From positions 6,467,001 to 6,531,000 of the forward strand of contig NZ_CP162553.1 in assembly GCF_040939785.1 (NCBI RefSeq): DNA of 64,000 nucleotides, read 5' to 3'. The notes beneath the pieces were generated by a model. The model saw only the letters and a list, made by a program, of their open reading frames with translations. It was not told the DNA's origin and searched no databases. The stretch's first letter is position 1. Every line of letters begins with the position of its first letter. The position numbers and the translations under genes were made by a program. The stretch is from Bradyrhizobium lupini. Its GTDB lineage: Bacteria; Pseudomonadota; Alphaproteobacteria; Rhizobiales; Xanthobacteraceae. Below, one piece after another: positions 1 through 7,800 of the stretch.

Positions 1-510
1 CAGACCTCGCGTGCGAACCTGGTCGGCCAGTACAACAACATCCTTGCGCAGATCGACTCGACCTCGCAGGACTCCTCGTTCAACGGTGTGAACCTGCTGA
101 ACGGCGATCAGCTCAAGCTGGTGTTCGACGAGACCGCCAAGTCGAGCTTGAGCATTACGGGTGTGACCTACAACTCCAAGGGTCTGGGTCTCGCCGCGTT
201 GACACAAGGGACGGACTTCATCGACAACGCTGCGACCAACAAGGTGCTGACAAACTTGAACACTGCGTCGAGCACGCTGCGTTCGGAGGCATCGGCACTT
301 GGTTCGAACCTGACCATCGTGCAGGTTCGTCAGGACTTCAACAAGAACCTGATCAACGTGCTGCAGACCGGCTCGTCCAACCTGACCCTGGCCGACACCA
401 ACACTGAAGCGGCCAACAGCCAGGCGCTGTCGACCCGCCAGTCCATCGCGGTCTCCGCGCTGTCGCTGGCCAACCAGTCGCAGCAGAGCGTGCTGCAGCT
501 GCTCCGCTAA
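1..510 (+). CDS. fliC: Flagellin, C-terminal part (cut by window start)
   Basis: The reading frame is open from base 1 to the TAA at 508-510, giving 169 residues that match the C-terminal D1/D0 region of the two complete flagellins downstream, including the closing SQQSVLQLLR. The filament subunit is exported by the flagellar type III apparatus and polymerises outside the cell. The 5' part lies outside the window. This is the first of at least three tandem copies. Bases 328-455 are identical to 2918-3045 in the next copy, which points to recent duplication or gene conversion. Bradyrhizobium is known to carry four tandem large flagellin genes for its thick flagellum, which fits; the exact paralogue number cannot be told from here. 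Confidence 0.95.
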   Translation, partial: QTSRANLVGQYNNILAQIDSTSQDSSFNGVNLLNGDQLKLVFDETAKSSLSITGVTYNSKGLGLAALTQGTDFIDNAATNKVLTNLNTASSTLRSEASALGSNLTIVQVRQDFNKNLINVLQTGSSNLTLADTNTEAANSQALSTRQSIAVSALSLANQSQQSVLQLLR

Positions 511-540
511 GAAGCGGACGACATCGCAAGCAAGACATGG

Positions 541-571
541 CGGCGGGGCTTCGGCCCCGCCGCTTTTTTTT
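541..571 (+). terminator. Rho-independent terminator of first flagellin gene
   Basis: A perfect 9-bp stem, CGGCGGGGC (541-549) with GCCCCGCCG (554-562), closes on a TTCG tetraloop and is followed by a run of eight T after one C. It sits 31 bases after the flagellin stop codon. The same stem and loop recur after the next flagellin gene. Confidence 0.92.
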
Positions 572-838
572 CGTGCGTCAGCCGACATTTCGCAGCCACG
601 CAGTGCTCTGAAAAAAGTAACCAGTGGTTATGGTTAATGGAGAGTAAGCGCGGATAAATGCCAATGATTTCAGCCTAATTGCCGGCCGCGACTACGCCTT
701 CCGCGCGCTTATGGTGAACCCGCGCTTAATGCGGGCGCGTGTTGTTTCACCCTTTGTTAGCCATGTCGCGGCACGCTGTCCCCGTCACTCGATCCGAAGC
801 GATCGAACGAAGACGCGTAAACCAGAAGGGTAAGAGTT
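572..838 (+). promoter_or_regulatory. Leader/promoter region of second flagellin gene
   Basis: This gene-free stretch is noticeably A+T-richer around 600-680, as expected of a promoter. Overlapping GTAACC and GGTTA elements at 617-636 form an imperfect dyad that could be a degraded CtrA-type site (GTAA-N7-TTAT at 617-631). No convincing sigma-54 element (GG-N10-GC) was found. The gene is preceded by an AAGGGTAAG-type ribosome binding site. The exact promoter is not resolved. Confidence 0.4.
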
Positions 839-3100
839 ATGTCCGGTATCGTTCTATCCACGTCGGTTCGTCAGAACCTGCTGTCTCTCCAGTCCACCGC
901 CGACCTCCTCGCCACCACGCAGAACCGTCTGTCGACCGGCAGGAGCGTCAATTCGGCCCTGGACAATCCCACCAACTTCTTCACCGCGCAGTCACTCGAC
1001 AATCGCGCCAGCGACATCAACAATCTGCTCGACGGCATCGCCAATGGCGTGCAGGTACTGCAGGCCGCCAACACCGGGCTGACCTCGCTGCAGAAGCTGA
1101 TCGACAGCGCAAAGTCGATCGCCAACCAGGCGCTGCAGACCACTGTCGGCTATTCCTCGAAGTCCAGCGTCTCCACCACGATCGCCGGCGCGACTGCTGC
1201 TGACCTTCGCGGCACGACTACCTATGCCAGCTCGACCGCGAGCAGCAACGTGCTGTACTCCGGCGCTGCCGGCGGTGCGACCGCTGCGGCTTCGACCACG
1301 AAGCTCGGCGGTGTCTCGGGTGTCCTCACCGGCGCCGTGACGCAGGACAACGCCGGTACCCCCGCCAACATCTCCGGCACCACGCTGATCTACGGTGCGA
1401 GTGGCGCGCTGACCACGCAGGCCACCACCAAGTTCGCTGACGGCGACACCTTCAGCGTCAACGGTAAGACCGTCACCGTGAAGTCCGCGGCGACCCCAGG
1501 TGCAGCCACTCTGATCGGTGGCACCAGCGGTGTCTTCGGCAACGTCGTCACCGACGGCTCCGGCAACTCGACCGTCTACCTCAATGCCAACACCACGGTT
1601 GGCGACTTCGTCAACGCCTTCGATCTCGCCAGCGGCACGCAAACGGCGACGATCACCTCCACCGCGGGCACGGCGGCCTTCGCTCAGACTGCGGGCCAGA
1701 CCGCATCGAGCATCACGGGCGGTCAGATCTCGCTGCAGAGCACGACCGGCGCCGATCTGGTGCTGACCGGCAAGGCTGACGCCCTGAAGGCGCTGGGCCT
1801 CACCGCATCGGCGGGTTCGGGCACCGCGACGGTGCAGGCGAACCGCACCACCGGCACCGGTACGCTGTCCTCGCTGCTCCAGACCAGCTCGACGCTGAAC
1901 GTCGACGGTCATGTCATCAGCTTCAAGGATGGCAATGCGCCGGTTCCGGCCAACGTTCCGGCCGGCTCCGGCGTTGCCGGCAACCTCGTCACCGATGGAA
2001 GCGGCAACTCGACCGTCTATCTCGGCGGCGCCACCGTTGCCGACCTCCTGAAGGCGATCGACCTTGCCACCGGCGTGCAGTCTGCATCGAATGCCAGCGG
2101 CACCGCGACCGTGACGACGACGACGGGCCAGATCGCCTCGTCGATCAACTTGAGCGGGCAGCTCAAACTCTCGACCGGCGTCAACGCCGACCTCGCGATC
2201 ACCGGCACTGGGAACGCGCTCGCCGCGTTCGGTCTCGCCGGCAACACCGGCAATGCGTCGGCCTTCACGGCGGCCCGCACGTCCGGCACGGGTGGCATCA
2301 ACGGCAAGACCTTGACCTTTTCCGCCTTCAATGGCGGCACCGCCGTCAACGTCACCTTCGGCGACGGCACCAACGGCACGGTCAAGACACTCGATCAGCT
2401 CAACTCGCAGCTCCAGGCCAACAATCTGTCCGCGACGATCGATGCCAATGGTCTGCTCACGATTTCTGCCTCGAACGACTATGCGTCCTCGACTCTTGGG
2501 TCGACGGTCGCAGGTGGTGCGATCGGCGGTACGCTGACCTCGTCGCTGACCTTCACGACCGCCTCCACTCCGGTGCAGGATGTCGTGGCCCAGTCGACCC
2601 GAGCAAACCTGGTCTCGCAGTACAACAACATCCTGAACCAGATCGACACGACCTCGGTCGACTCCTCGTTCAACGGTGTCAACCTGCTGAACGGCGACCA
2701 GCTCAAGCTGGTGTTCGACGAGACCGGCAAGTCGAGCCTGAACATCACGGGTGTGACCTACAACTCCAAGGGTCTCGGCCTCGCCTCGCTGAGCGTCGGT
2801 GTCGACTTCATCGACAACGCCGCAACCAACAGGGTGCTGTCCAACCTTAACTCGGCGTCCAGCACGCTGCGGTCGGAAGCCTCGGCGCTTGGTTCGAACC
2901 TCTCGGTCGTGCAGATCCGTCAGGACTTCAACAAGAACCTGATCAACGTGCTGCAGACCGGCTCGTCCAACCTGACCCTGGCCGACACCAACACTGAAGC
3001 GGCCAACAGCCAGGCGCTGTCGACCCGCCAGTCCATCGCGGTCTCGGCGCTGTCGCTGGCCAACACCTCGCAGCAAAGCGTGCTCCAGCTGCTCCGCTAA
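839..3100 (+). CDS. fliC: Flagellin (large, 753 residues)
   Basis: Filament subunit of the flagellum. Residues 1-110 are the conserved N-terminal D0/D1 coiled-coil region (QNLLSLQSTADLLATTQNRL, then ALDNPTNFF) and residues 575-753 the C-terminal D1/D0 region. Between them is an unusually large surface insert built of repeats: about 201-340 and 350-483 are tandem related units, each with a VTDGSGNSTVYL core and ending in an RT-x-GTG element, and a partial third unit covers about 487-540. Enterobacterial flagellins are about 500 residues; about 750 residues fits the roughly 65-kDa flagellins of the Bradyrhizobium thick subpolar flagellum. ATG 839 follows an AAGGGTAAG ribosome site. The gene has its own terminator, so it is probably monocistronic. 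Confidence 0.97.
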   Translation: MSGIVLSTSVRQNLLSLQSTADLLATTQNRLSTGRSVNSALDNPTNFFTAQSLDNRASDINNLLDGIANGVQVLQAANTGLTSLQKLIDSAKSIANQALQTTVGYSSKSSVSTTIAGATAADLRGTTTYASSTASSNVLYSGAAGGATAAASTTKLGGVSGVLTGAVTQDNAGTPANISGTTLIYGASGALTTQATTKFADGDTFSVNGKTVTVKSAATPGAATLIGGTSGVFGNVVTDGSGNSTVYLNANTTVGDFVNAFDLASGTQTATITSTAGTAAFAQTAGQTASSITGGQISLQSTTGADLVLTGKADALKALGLTASAGSGTATVQANRTTGTGTLSSLLQTSSTLNVDGHVISFKDGNAPVPANVPAGSGVAGNLVTDGSGNSTVYLGGATVADLLKAIDLATGVQSASNASGTATVTTTTGQIASSINLSGQLKLSTGVNADLAITGTGNALAAFGLAGNTGNASAFTAARTSGTGGINGKTLTFSAFNGGTAVNVTFGDGTNGTVKTLDQLNSQLQANNLSATIDANGLLTISASNDYASSTLGSTVAGGAIGGTLTSSLTFTTASTPVQDVVAQSTRANLVSQYNNILNQIDTTSVDSSFNGVNLLNGDQLKLVFDETGKSSLNITGVTYNSKGLGLASLSVGVDFIDNAATNRVLSNLNSASSTLRSEASALGSNLSVVQIRQDFNKNLINVLQTGSSNLTLADTNTEAANSQALSTRQSIAVSALSLANTSQQSVLQLLR

Positions 3101-3130
3101 TAAGTATCTGTAATTACAACAATAACTACG

Positions 3131-3164
3131 AGCGGCGGGGCTTCGGCCCCGCCGCTTTCTTTTT
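3131..3164 (+). terminator. Rho-independent terminator of second flagellin gene
   Basis: An 11-bp stem, AGCGGCGGGGC (3131-3141) with GCCCCGCCGCT (3146-3156), closes on TTCG and is followed by TTCTTTTT. It is nearly identical to the terminator after the first flagellin, so the duplication unit included the terminator. Confidence 0.93.
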
Positions 3165-3234
3165 GGCGCAGGAACCGCGTGAGACCGGGGGAGGGGGCGC
3201 TAACCCCGCATTAACCGTATCCCTTAAACCGGCG

Positions 3235-3249
3235 TTAACCATACTTTAA
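3235..3249 (+). promoter_or_regulatory. Predicted CtrA binding box upstream of third flagellin
   Basis: TTAA-N7-TTAA with exact spacing (halves at 3235-3238 and 3246-3249) lies 84 bases before the flagellin start. A weaker neighbour, CTAA-N7-TTAACC, is at 3200-3216. TTAA-N7-TTAAC is the established consensus of the alphaproteobacterial cell-cycle regulator CtrA. The function here is inferred from the match and from the other boxes in the window. Confidence 0.65.
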
Positions 3250-3332
3250 AGGACAGGCTCTAATACTGGACAAAAGCCCGCTTCCAGACCCGCGTGGCCG
3301 ATTCGTATCCGGTTCAAGAGGAAGACCTGCCA

Positions 3333-5615
3333 ATGTCCAACATCGTTCTCTCGGCGTCCGTTCGCCAGAACCTGTTGTCGCTGCAGTCGACGGCCGACTT
3401 GCTGGCCACGACGCAGGAGCGGCTGTCGACCGGCAAGAAGGTCAACACCGCGCTCGACAATCCCACCAACTTCTTCACGGCGCAGGGACTGGATAACCGG
3501 GCGAGCGACATCAGCAACCTGCTCGATGGCATCAACAACGGTGTCCAGGTGCTCCAGGCCGCTAACACCGGCATCACCTCGCTGCAGAAGCTGATCGACT
3601 CTGCGAAGTCAATCGCCAACCAGGCGCTGCAGACCACGGTCGGCTACTCAACCAAATCGAACGTCTCCACCACGATTCCCGGTGCGACGCCCGCCGATCT
3701 CCGCGGCACGACCTCCTATGCCAGCGCGACCGCCAACAGCAACGTGCTTTATACCGGCGCACCTGGCGGCGTGACGCCGGTAACGTCAGGCGCCTCGCTC
3801 GGTGCGTCGCTCGGATCGACCGCCGGCACACTGACCGGCGCGGTTGCCAAGGCAGCCGACAACGCCACGAACCTCGCCGGCACCAACACGCTGATCGGGG
3901 CGACCGCCGCGACCACGTTCGGATCGTCGCCGGCAGACGGCGACTCGATCACCGTGAACGGTAAGACGGTCACGTTCCGCACCGGTGCTGCACCTTCGGC
4001 GCAGCCGACCGGCTGGGGCCTCGACCCGAGCGGCCATATCGCCACGGACGGCACTGGCAATTCGATCATCTACATGGGAACGACTGGCGCTCCCACAGCT
4101 ACGGTCAATGACCTCCTCAGCGCGGTGGACCTTGCCAGCGGGGTCAAGACAGCGACGATCAGCGCAGGCGCCGCCACGATCGCGACGAGCGGCGCGACAG
4201 TCGGTACGGCCCAGACGCCGTCGTCCATTACCGCGGGCGCGGTTACGCTGAAGAGCTCGACCGGTTCCGATTTGAGCGTGACTGGCAAGGCCGACTTCCT
4301 GAAGGCGCTCGGACTGACCTCGGCGACCGGCGCAGGCAATGCCAGCGTGAGCGCCAACCGCCAGACGACTGCGGGTTCGCTCGGCAGTCTCGTCAAGGAT
4401 GGCTCGACGCTGAACATCGACGGCCACACCATTACCTTCAAGAACGCCGAGACGCCGCAATCGGCCACGAGCGTGACCTCCGGCGGCGTTAGCGGCAACA
4501 TCGTCACCGACGGCAACGGCAACTCGACCATCTATCTCCAGAGCGCGACGCTGACTGACCTGCTCAATTCGATCGACCTTGCTACCGGCGTGAAGACCGC
4601 CAGCATCTTCCTGGGTGCCGCGACGCTCTCGACCACCGCAGGCCAGATCCCGTCCTCGGTGAATACCAGCGGCCAGCTGGCGCTCTCGACCGGCATCAAC
4701 GCCGACCTCTCGATCACCGGCACCGGCAATGCGCTCGCCGCATTCGGCCTCAGCGGCAACACCGGAACGGCGACCGCCTTCAGCGCGGCGCGCACCTCCG
4801 GCGTTGGCGGCGTCAGCGGCAAGACGCTCACCTTCAGCTCGTTCAACGGCGGCACGCCGGTGAACGTCACCTTCGGTGACGGCACCAACGGCACGGTCAA
4901 GACGCTCGACCAGCTCAACGTGCAGCTTCAGGCCAACCATCTGACGGCGACGATCGACGCCAACGGCGTGCTGACCGTCACCACCGTCAACGAATACGCC
5001 TCTTCGACACTCGGTTCGACGGCCGCGGGCGGCGCGGTCGGCGGTACGCTCACCGGTGTGCTCGCCTTCACCACCGCACAGCCCCCGATCCAGGATCCCG
5101 TCGCACAGACGGCGCGCTCCGGTCTGGTCAGCCAGTTCAACAACATCCTGGCGCAGATCGACACGACCTCGCAGGACTCCTCCTTCAACGGCGTCAACCT
5201 GCTCAACGGCGACACGCTGAAGCTGGTCTTCAACGAGACCGGCAGCTCGACGCTCGGCATCAATGGCGTGGTGTTCAACGCAGCGGGGCTCGGCCTCAGC
5301 AATCTCGTCCCCGGCACGGACTTCATCGACAACGGCGCAACCAACAAGGTGCTGACGAGCCTGAACGCGGCCTCGAGCACGCTGCGCTCGGAAGGTTCCG
5401 CGCTCGGCTCCAACCTCTCGATCGTGCAGGTGCGCCAGGACTTCTCGAAGAACCTGATCAACGTGCTGCAGACCGGCTCATCCAACCTGACGCTCGCCGA
5501 CACCAACGAGGAAGCGGCGAACAGCCAGGCGCTGTCGACCCGCCAGTCGATCGCGGTGTCCGCGCTGTCGCTGGCCAACCAGTCGCAACAGAGCGTGCTG
5601 CAGCTGCTCCGCTAA
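3333..5615 (+). CDS. fliC: Flagellin (large, 760 residues)
   Basis: Third tandem flagellin, with the same layout as its neighbour: conserved N-terminal D0/D1 (starts SNIVLSASVRQNLLSLQST), a repeat-built central insert, and a conserved C-terminus ending SQQSVLQLLR. An in-frame upstream start at 3294 exists, but ATG 3333 is chosen because it has a GAGGA ribosome site and aligns with the start of the second flagellin. Its central insert and 3' codons differ more from copies 1 and 2 than those differ from each other, so it is the more diverged paralogue. Preceded by a CtrA-type box; followed by its own terminator. Confidence 0.96.
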   Translation: MSNIVLSASVRQNLLSLQSTADLLATTQERLSTGKKVNTALDNPTNFFTAQGLDNRASDISNLLDGINNGVQVLQAANTGITSLQKLIDSAKSIANQALQTTVGYSTKSNVSTTIPGATPADLRGTTSYASATANSNVLYTGAPGGVTPVTSGASLGASLGSTAGTLTGAVAKAADNATNLAGTNTLIGATAATTFGSSPADGDSITVNGKTVTFRTGAAPSAQPTGWGLDPSGHIATDGTGNSIIYMGTTGAPTATVNDLLSAVDLASGVKTATISAGAATIATSGATVGTAQTPSSITAGAVTLKSSTGSDLSVTGKADFLKALGLTSATGAGNASVSANRQTTAGSLGSLVKDGSTLNIDGHTITFKNAETPQSATSVTSGGVSGNIVTDGNGNSTIYLQSATLTDLLNSIDLATGVKTASIFLGAATLSTTAGQIPSSVNTSGQLALSTGINADLSITGTGNALAAFGLSGNTGTATAFSAARTSGVGGVSGKTLTFSSFNGGTPVNVTFGDGTNGTVKTLDQLNVQLQANHLTATIDANGVLTVTTVNEYASSTLGSTAAGGAVGGTLTGVLAFTTAQPPIQDPVAQTARSGLVSQFNNILAQIDTTSQDSSFNGVNLLNGDTLKLVFNETGSSTLGINGVVFNAAGLGLSNLVPGTDFIDNGATNKVLTSLNAASSTLRSEGSALGSNLSIVQVRQDFSKNLINVLQTGSSNLTLADTNEEAANSQALSTRQSIAVSALSLANQSQQSVLQLLR

Positions 5616-5648
5616 TCTCGGAGCGCAAGATACTGAATCGGAATATCG

Positions 5649-5675
5649 CGGCGGGGCTCATGCTCCGCCGTTTTT
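5649..5675 (+). terminator. Rho-independent terminator of third flagellin gene
   Basis: CGGCGGGGC (5649-5657) pairs with GCTCCGCCG (5662-5670) with one G-T pair around a TCAT loop, followed by five T. The stem resembles those after copies 1 and 2 but has diverged in the loop. Confidence 0.88.
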
Positions 5676-5807
5676 ATTGAGATCGGTAAGGCAGGATCGC
5701 GATTGATGCGCATCATGGAAGCGTGTTTACAGCATGCATCCGCGCATCTAGCTTCACGACGAAGGACTCCGGGCCCGTATTTATCCGGAGCCCCTCCAAG
5801 CACTCAC

Positions 5808-5823
5808 GTAAGCAAATCTTAAG
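5808..5823 (+). promoter_or_regulatory. Predicted CtrA-like box upstream of flaF
   Basis: GTAA-N7-TTAAG (5808-5811 and 5819-5823) differs from TTAA-N7-TTAAC by one base in each half and lies 74 bases before the flaF start. It is weaker than the other boxes and is supported mainly by its position. Confidence 0.4.
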
Positions 5824-5896
5824 CGGTGCTGCCTAGGGTCGGGAAAGAAATCCTTAAGCGCGTTCAACGGGCTGGGTAACCTCCAGGGTGTGATTG

Positions 5897-6265
5897 ATGT
5901 CGAATTCCGCTGCCTCGGCCTACGCGCGTGTTGCAACGACCACCGCATCTCCTCGCGACATCGAAGCGCAGACCCTGCTCAAGGCCGCGAACAAGCTTCA
6001 GGATGCGATCAACAGCGCCGAGCCGTTCAGCGAGCAGACCACGCAGGCTCTGATGTTCAATCGCAAGCTCTGGACGATTTTCCTGAGCGAGGCCATGCGC
6101 GAGAACAATCCGCAGCCGATCGACGTCCGGCAGAAGATCGCCAACATCAGCGTGTTCGTGCTGAGCCAGACCGCCGCACTGCAGATGAGCCCGCAGTTCG
6201 ATCATTTCCGTCCGCTGATCGAGATCAACCGCAATATCGCCGCTGGTCTGTCCGGCCGTCCGTGA
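5897..6265 (+). CDS. flaF: Flagellar biosynthesis regulator FlaF
   Basis: This 122-residue cytoplasmic protein matches the alphaproteobacterial FlaF family in length and key features: N-terminal AYARV, then TEQ-like/LMFNRKLWTIFLSEAM, and the segment KIANISVFVLSQTAAL. In Caulobacter FlaF acts with FlbT on flagellin mRNA translation and flagellin export after hook completion. Placement directly after the flagellin genes fits that role. ATG 5897 is preferred over the adjacent upstream TTG. The partner flbT, usually adjacent, is not seen in the following 500 bases. Confidence 0.9.
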   Translation: MSNSAASAYARVATTTASPRDIEAQTLLKAANKLQDAINSAEPFSEQTTQALMFNRKLWTIFLSEAMRENNPQPIDVRQKIANISVFVLSQTAALQMSPQFDHFRPLIEINRNIAAGLSGRP

Positions 6266-6301
6266 TCGAGCACGGCTCGTTTCTTCGGCGACACCAAATT
6301 C

Positions 6302-6403
6302 ATGCTGACGTATACCGGCAAGACGCAGATCAGGAACGTCGTCACCGGTCCCGCGACCGGTTCGAGCGATCTCGATGTTGCCGTTGCGACGCTCGACGCC
6401 TGA
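6302..6403 (+). other. Unassigned short open frame downstream of flaF
   Basis: A 33-codon frame (MLTYTGKTQ... ending AVATLDA) runs from an ATG at 6302 to TGA at 6401, and stays open upstream to the flaF stop. No ribosome site is evident and no family is recognised. It occupies the place where flbT could be expected but does not resemble FlbT. It may be a gene remnant or chance. Confidence 0.2.
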
Positions 6404-6406
6404 TTG

Positions 6407-6766
6407 TCAGGCGCTGCGGTCCGTGCTGGCCGGACGCGAGGGCTCGGATTTCAAATCCTGCGCATGGAAATAGGCCCGCCGGCGCAGCATTGCTTCGTCG
6501 GGGAACTGGTTGACCACCGCGTCGGTCCTGTCGTTGACGACCTGGAAGACGAACGACGCCGCCGCCTGGTCGAACACGACCTGGCGTGAGACGTTCTCGT
6601 TGCTTCGCAAATCATTGCGTGCAGGCGCGCTCGCCTCGCCAGCGGCCACTGTCTGGCTCACGGGCAGATCGGTTTGTACGGCCTCGTTCGCCGCCGCATT
6701 CGACGTCGCTACGATCTGCACGGCAACCGGTATCCCCACCGGCCTGATGCTGAAATCTGTACTCAT
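6407..6766 (-). CDS. FlaG-like flagellar-locus protein
   Basis: A 119-residue protein with a low-complexity Ala/Ser-rich N-terminal half and a C-terminal segment (about 70-100: SFVFQVVNDRTDAVVNQFPDEAMLRRRAYF in outline) that follows the FlaG pattern of a beta-strand, a D-x-x-T-x-x-V turn, then an I/F-P-x-E/D-x-x-L motif. FlaG proteins influence filament length in other bacteria; the role here is inferred. ATG 6766 has a textbook AGGAGG ribosome site 6 bases upstream. It is divergent from flaF and lies inside the flagellar block. Confidence 0.65.
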   Translation of the reverse strand: MSTDFSIRPVGIPVAVQIVATSNAAANEAVQTDLPVSQTVAAGEASAPARNDLRSNENVSRQVVFDQAAASFVFQVVNDRTDAVVNQFPDEAMLRRRAYFHAQDLKSEPSRPASTDRSA

Positions 6767-6866
6767 GGCAGCCTCCTGGTTGCCTCACGTGAGTCAAATC
6801 CCAACCCCTCTCAATACGCAACCATGGAACACCGGGATTGAACATCCGGTAAGGAAACGTGCCTAA

Positions 6867-6895
6867 CCGCGCGACGATGTTGCCGCGCGGTTTTT
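6867..6895 (+). terminator. Hairpin with T-run between flaG-like gene and flgN
   Basis: CCGCGCG (6867-6873) pairs with CGCGCGG (6884-6890) and is followed by TTTTT on the plus strand. No plus-strand gene ends nearby, so as a plus-strand terminator it is orphaned. On the minus strand it lies 31 bases beyond the flgN stop and could help end that operon, though without a T-run. Confidence 0.4.
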
Positions 6896-6925
6896 CATAA
6901 AATTGTCGCTTGTTGTTGCGCGCGC

Positions 6926-7423
6926 TCAGAGCGAGCGGCTGACCGCGAGCGGCGTGATGTGGCGCGGGCCCGGCGTGGCGCGTCGTCCCGCGGCCGTATA
7001 GGTGTTCGGCACGTTGCGCTTCTGGATCTCGGCGTTGACGCCGCGCACGACGCTCTCCGACACGGCGTGAGCGGTTGCGAGCACGGTGAGGTTGACCTGG
7101 AGCATCGCGCGGAATGCATCGTGGTGCCGATGCAGCGTCGAGAGCAGCTCGGGCGCGGATTTGGCGAGCTGGGCTTGGTTCGCCTTCAACCGGGTGACGG
7201 CGCCGACATAGTTTCGCGACAGCTCCTGCTTCTTGCTCTCGAGGGTCATCGCCTCGCGGACTTGGCCGGCGCGCACGAGCTCGGTCTCGCGCTCGATCAG
7301 ACCGAGCAGGGCGCTCATCGCATCCATCAACTGCTCGGCGATCTTGCGCGACTCGGCGCTGCCGGGTGCGGTGTTCGGGCGCTGCGCTTGCACGGGCTGA
7401 CGCGAGGCGTTGAAATGGTTCAT
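6926..7423 (-). CDS. flgN: FlgN-like flagellar chaperone
   Basis: A 165-residue cytoplasmic protein. Residues about 30-120 form a long heptad-like helix region (EQLMDAMSALLGLIERETEL, LESKKQELSRNYVGAV) characteristic of FlgN, the chaperone for the hook-filament junction proteins FlgK and FlgL. ATG 7423 has an AAGGT ribosome site; longer in-frame starts upstream would run into flgJ. It is last in the flgI-flgJ-flgN operon, 11 bases after flgJ. Sequence similarity within the FlgN family is low, so the name rests on helix pattern and context. Confidence 0.75.
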   Translation of the reverse strand: MNHFNASRQPVQAQRPNTAPGSAESRKIAEQLMDAMSALLGLIERETELVRAGQVREAMTLESKKQELSRNYVGAVTRLKANQAQLAKSAPELLSTLHRHHDAFRAMLQVNLTVLATAHAVSESVVRGVNAEIQKRNVPNTYTAAGRRATPGPRHITPLAVSRSL

Positions 7424-7434
7424 CTCGTTTGACC

Positions 7435-7800
7435 TTATGCCGTGCGGATCGTTTTTGCCTGCTGCATGATCAGGGTGCGATAGACGTCGCTTGCGATGCC
7501 GACGCCGCCGGCGTTGGCGAAGTTCTTGGAATATTGCTCGGTCAGCATCGAGCGCCACACGCCGGTACCAGGCGTGTCGCCGAACGGGCCTTCGCCCTTC
7601 AGGCCCGAGGTCATCTGCGAGAACATGCTGTTGAGGAACATCGCCTCGAAGTCGGTGGCGATCTTCTGCGCCTTGGCCTGCTGCTTCGGCGAGACCTTTT
7701 GCAGTGCCGCGGCGAGATCGAAGTCCGGCCGGCCATTGCGGCTCTCCACCGAGAAGGCGGAGCTGGCGAGCCGTGCGGTGTTGACCATGCCGGTCTGCAT
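7435..7800 (-). CDS. flgJ: Rod-binding protein, FlgJ N-terminal-domain type
   Basis: This 121-residue protein corresponds to the rod-binding domain of FlgJ (AQKIATDFEAMFLNSMFSQM, then WRSMLTEQYSKNFANAGGVGIA). It lacks the C-terminal muramidase domain of the enterobacterial protein, which is usual in alphaproteobacteria, so a separate peptidoglycan hydrolase must act with it. It caps or scaffolds rod assembly in the periplasm. Its ATG overlaps the flgI stop as TGATG, indicating translational coupling. Confidence 0.9.
   Translation of the reverse strand: MQTGMVNTARLASSAFSVESRNGRPDFDLAAALQKVSPKQQAKAQKIATDFEAMFLNSMFSQMTSGLKGEGPFGDTPGTGVWRSMLTEQYSKNFANAGGVGIASDVYRTLIMQQAKTIRTA

Noticed and set aside
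992..3076. 694-codon open frame on the minus strand across the second flagellin gene
   Set aside because: It is antisense to a certain flagellin gene, is very rich in Arg and Gly, has no family features, and arises from the high G+C third codon positions.
3269..3282. GG-N10-GC element before the third flagellin as sigma-54 promoter
   Set aside because: Only GG and GC fit; the rest of TGGCACG-N4-TTGC does not. A CtrA box in the same region is better supported.
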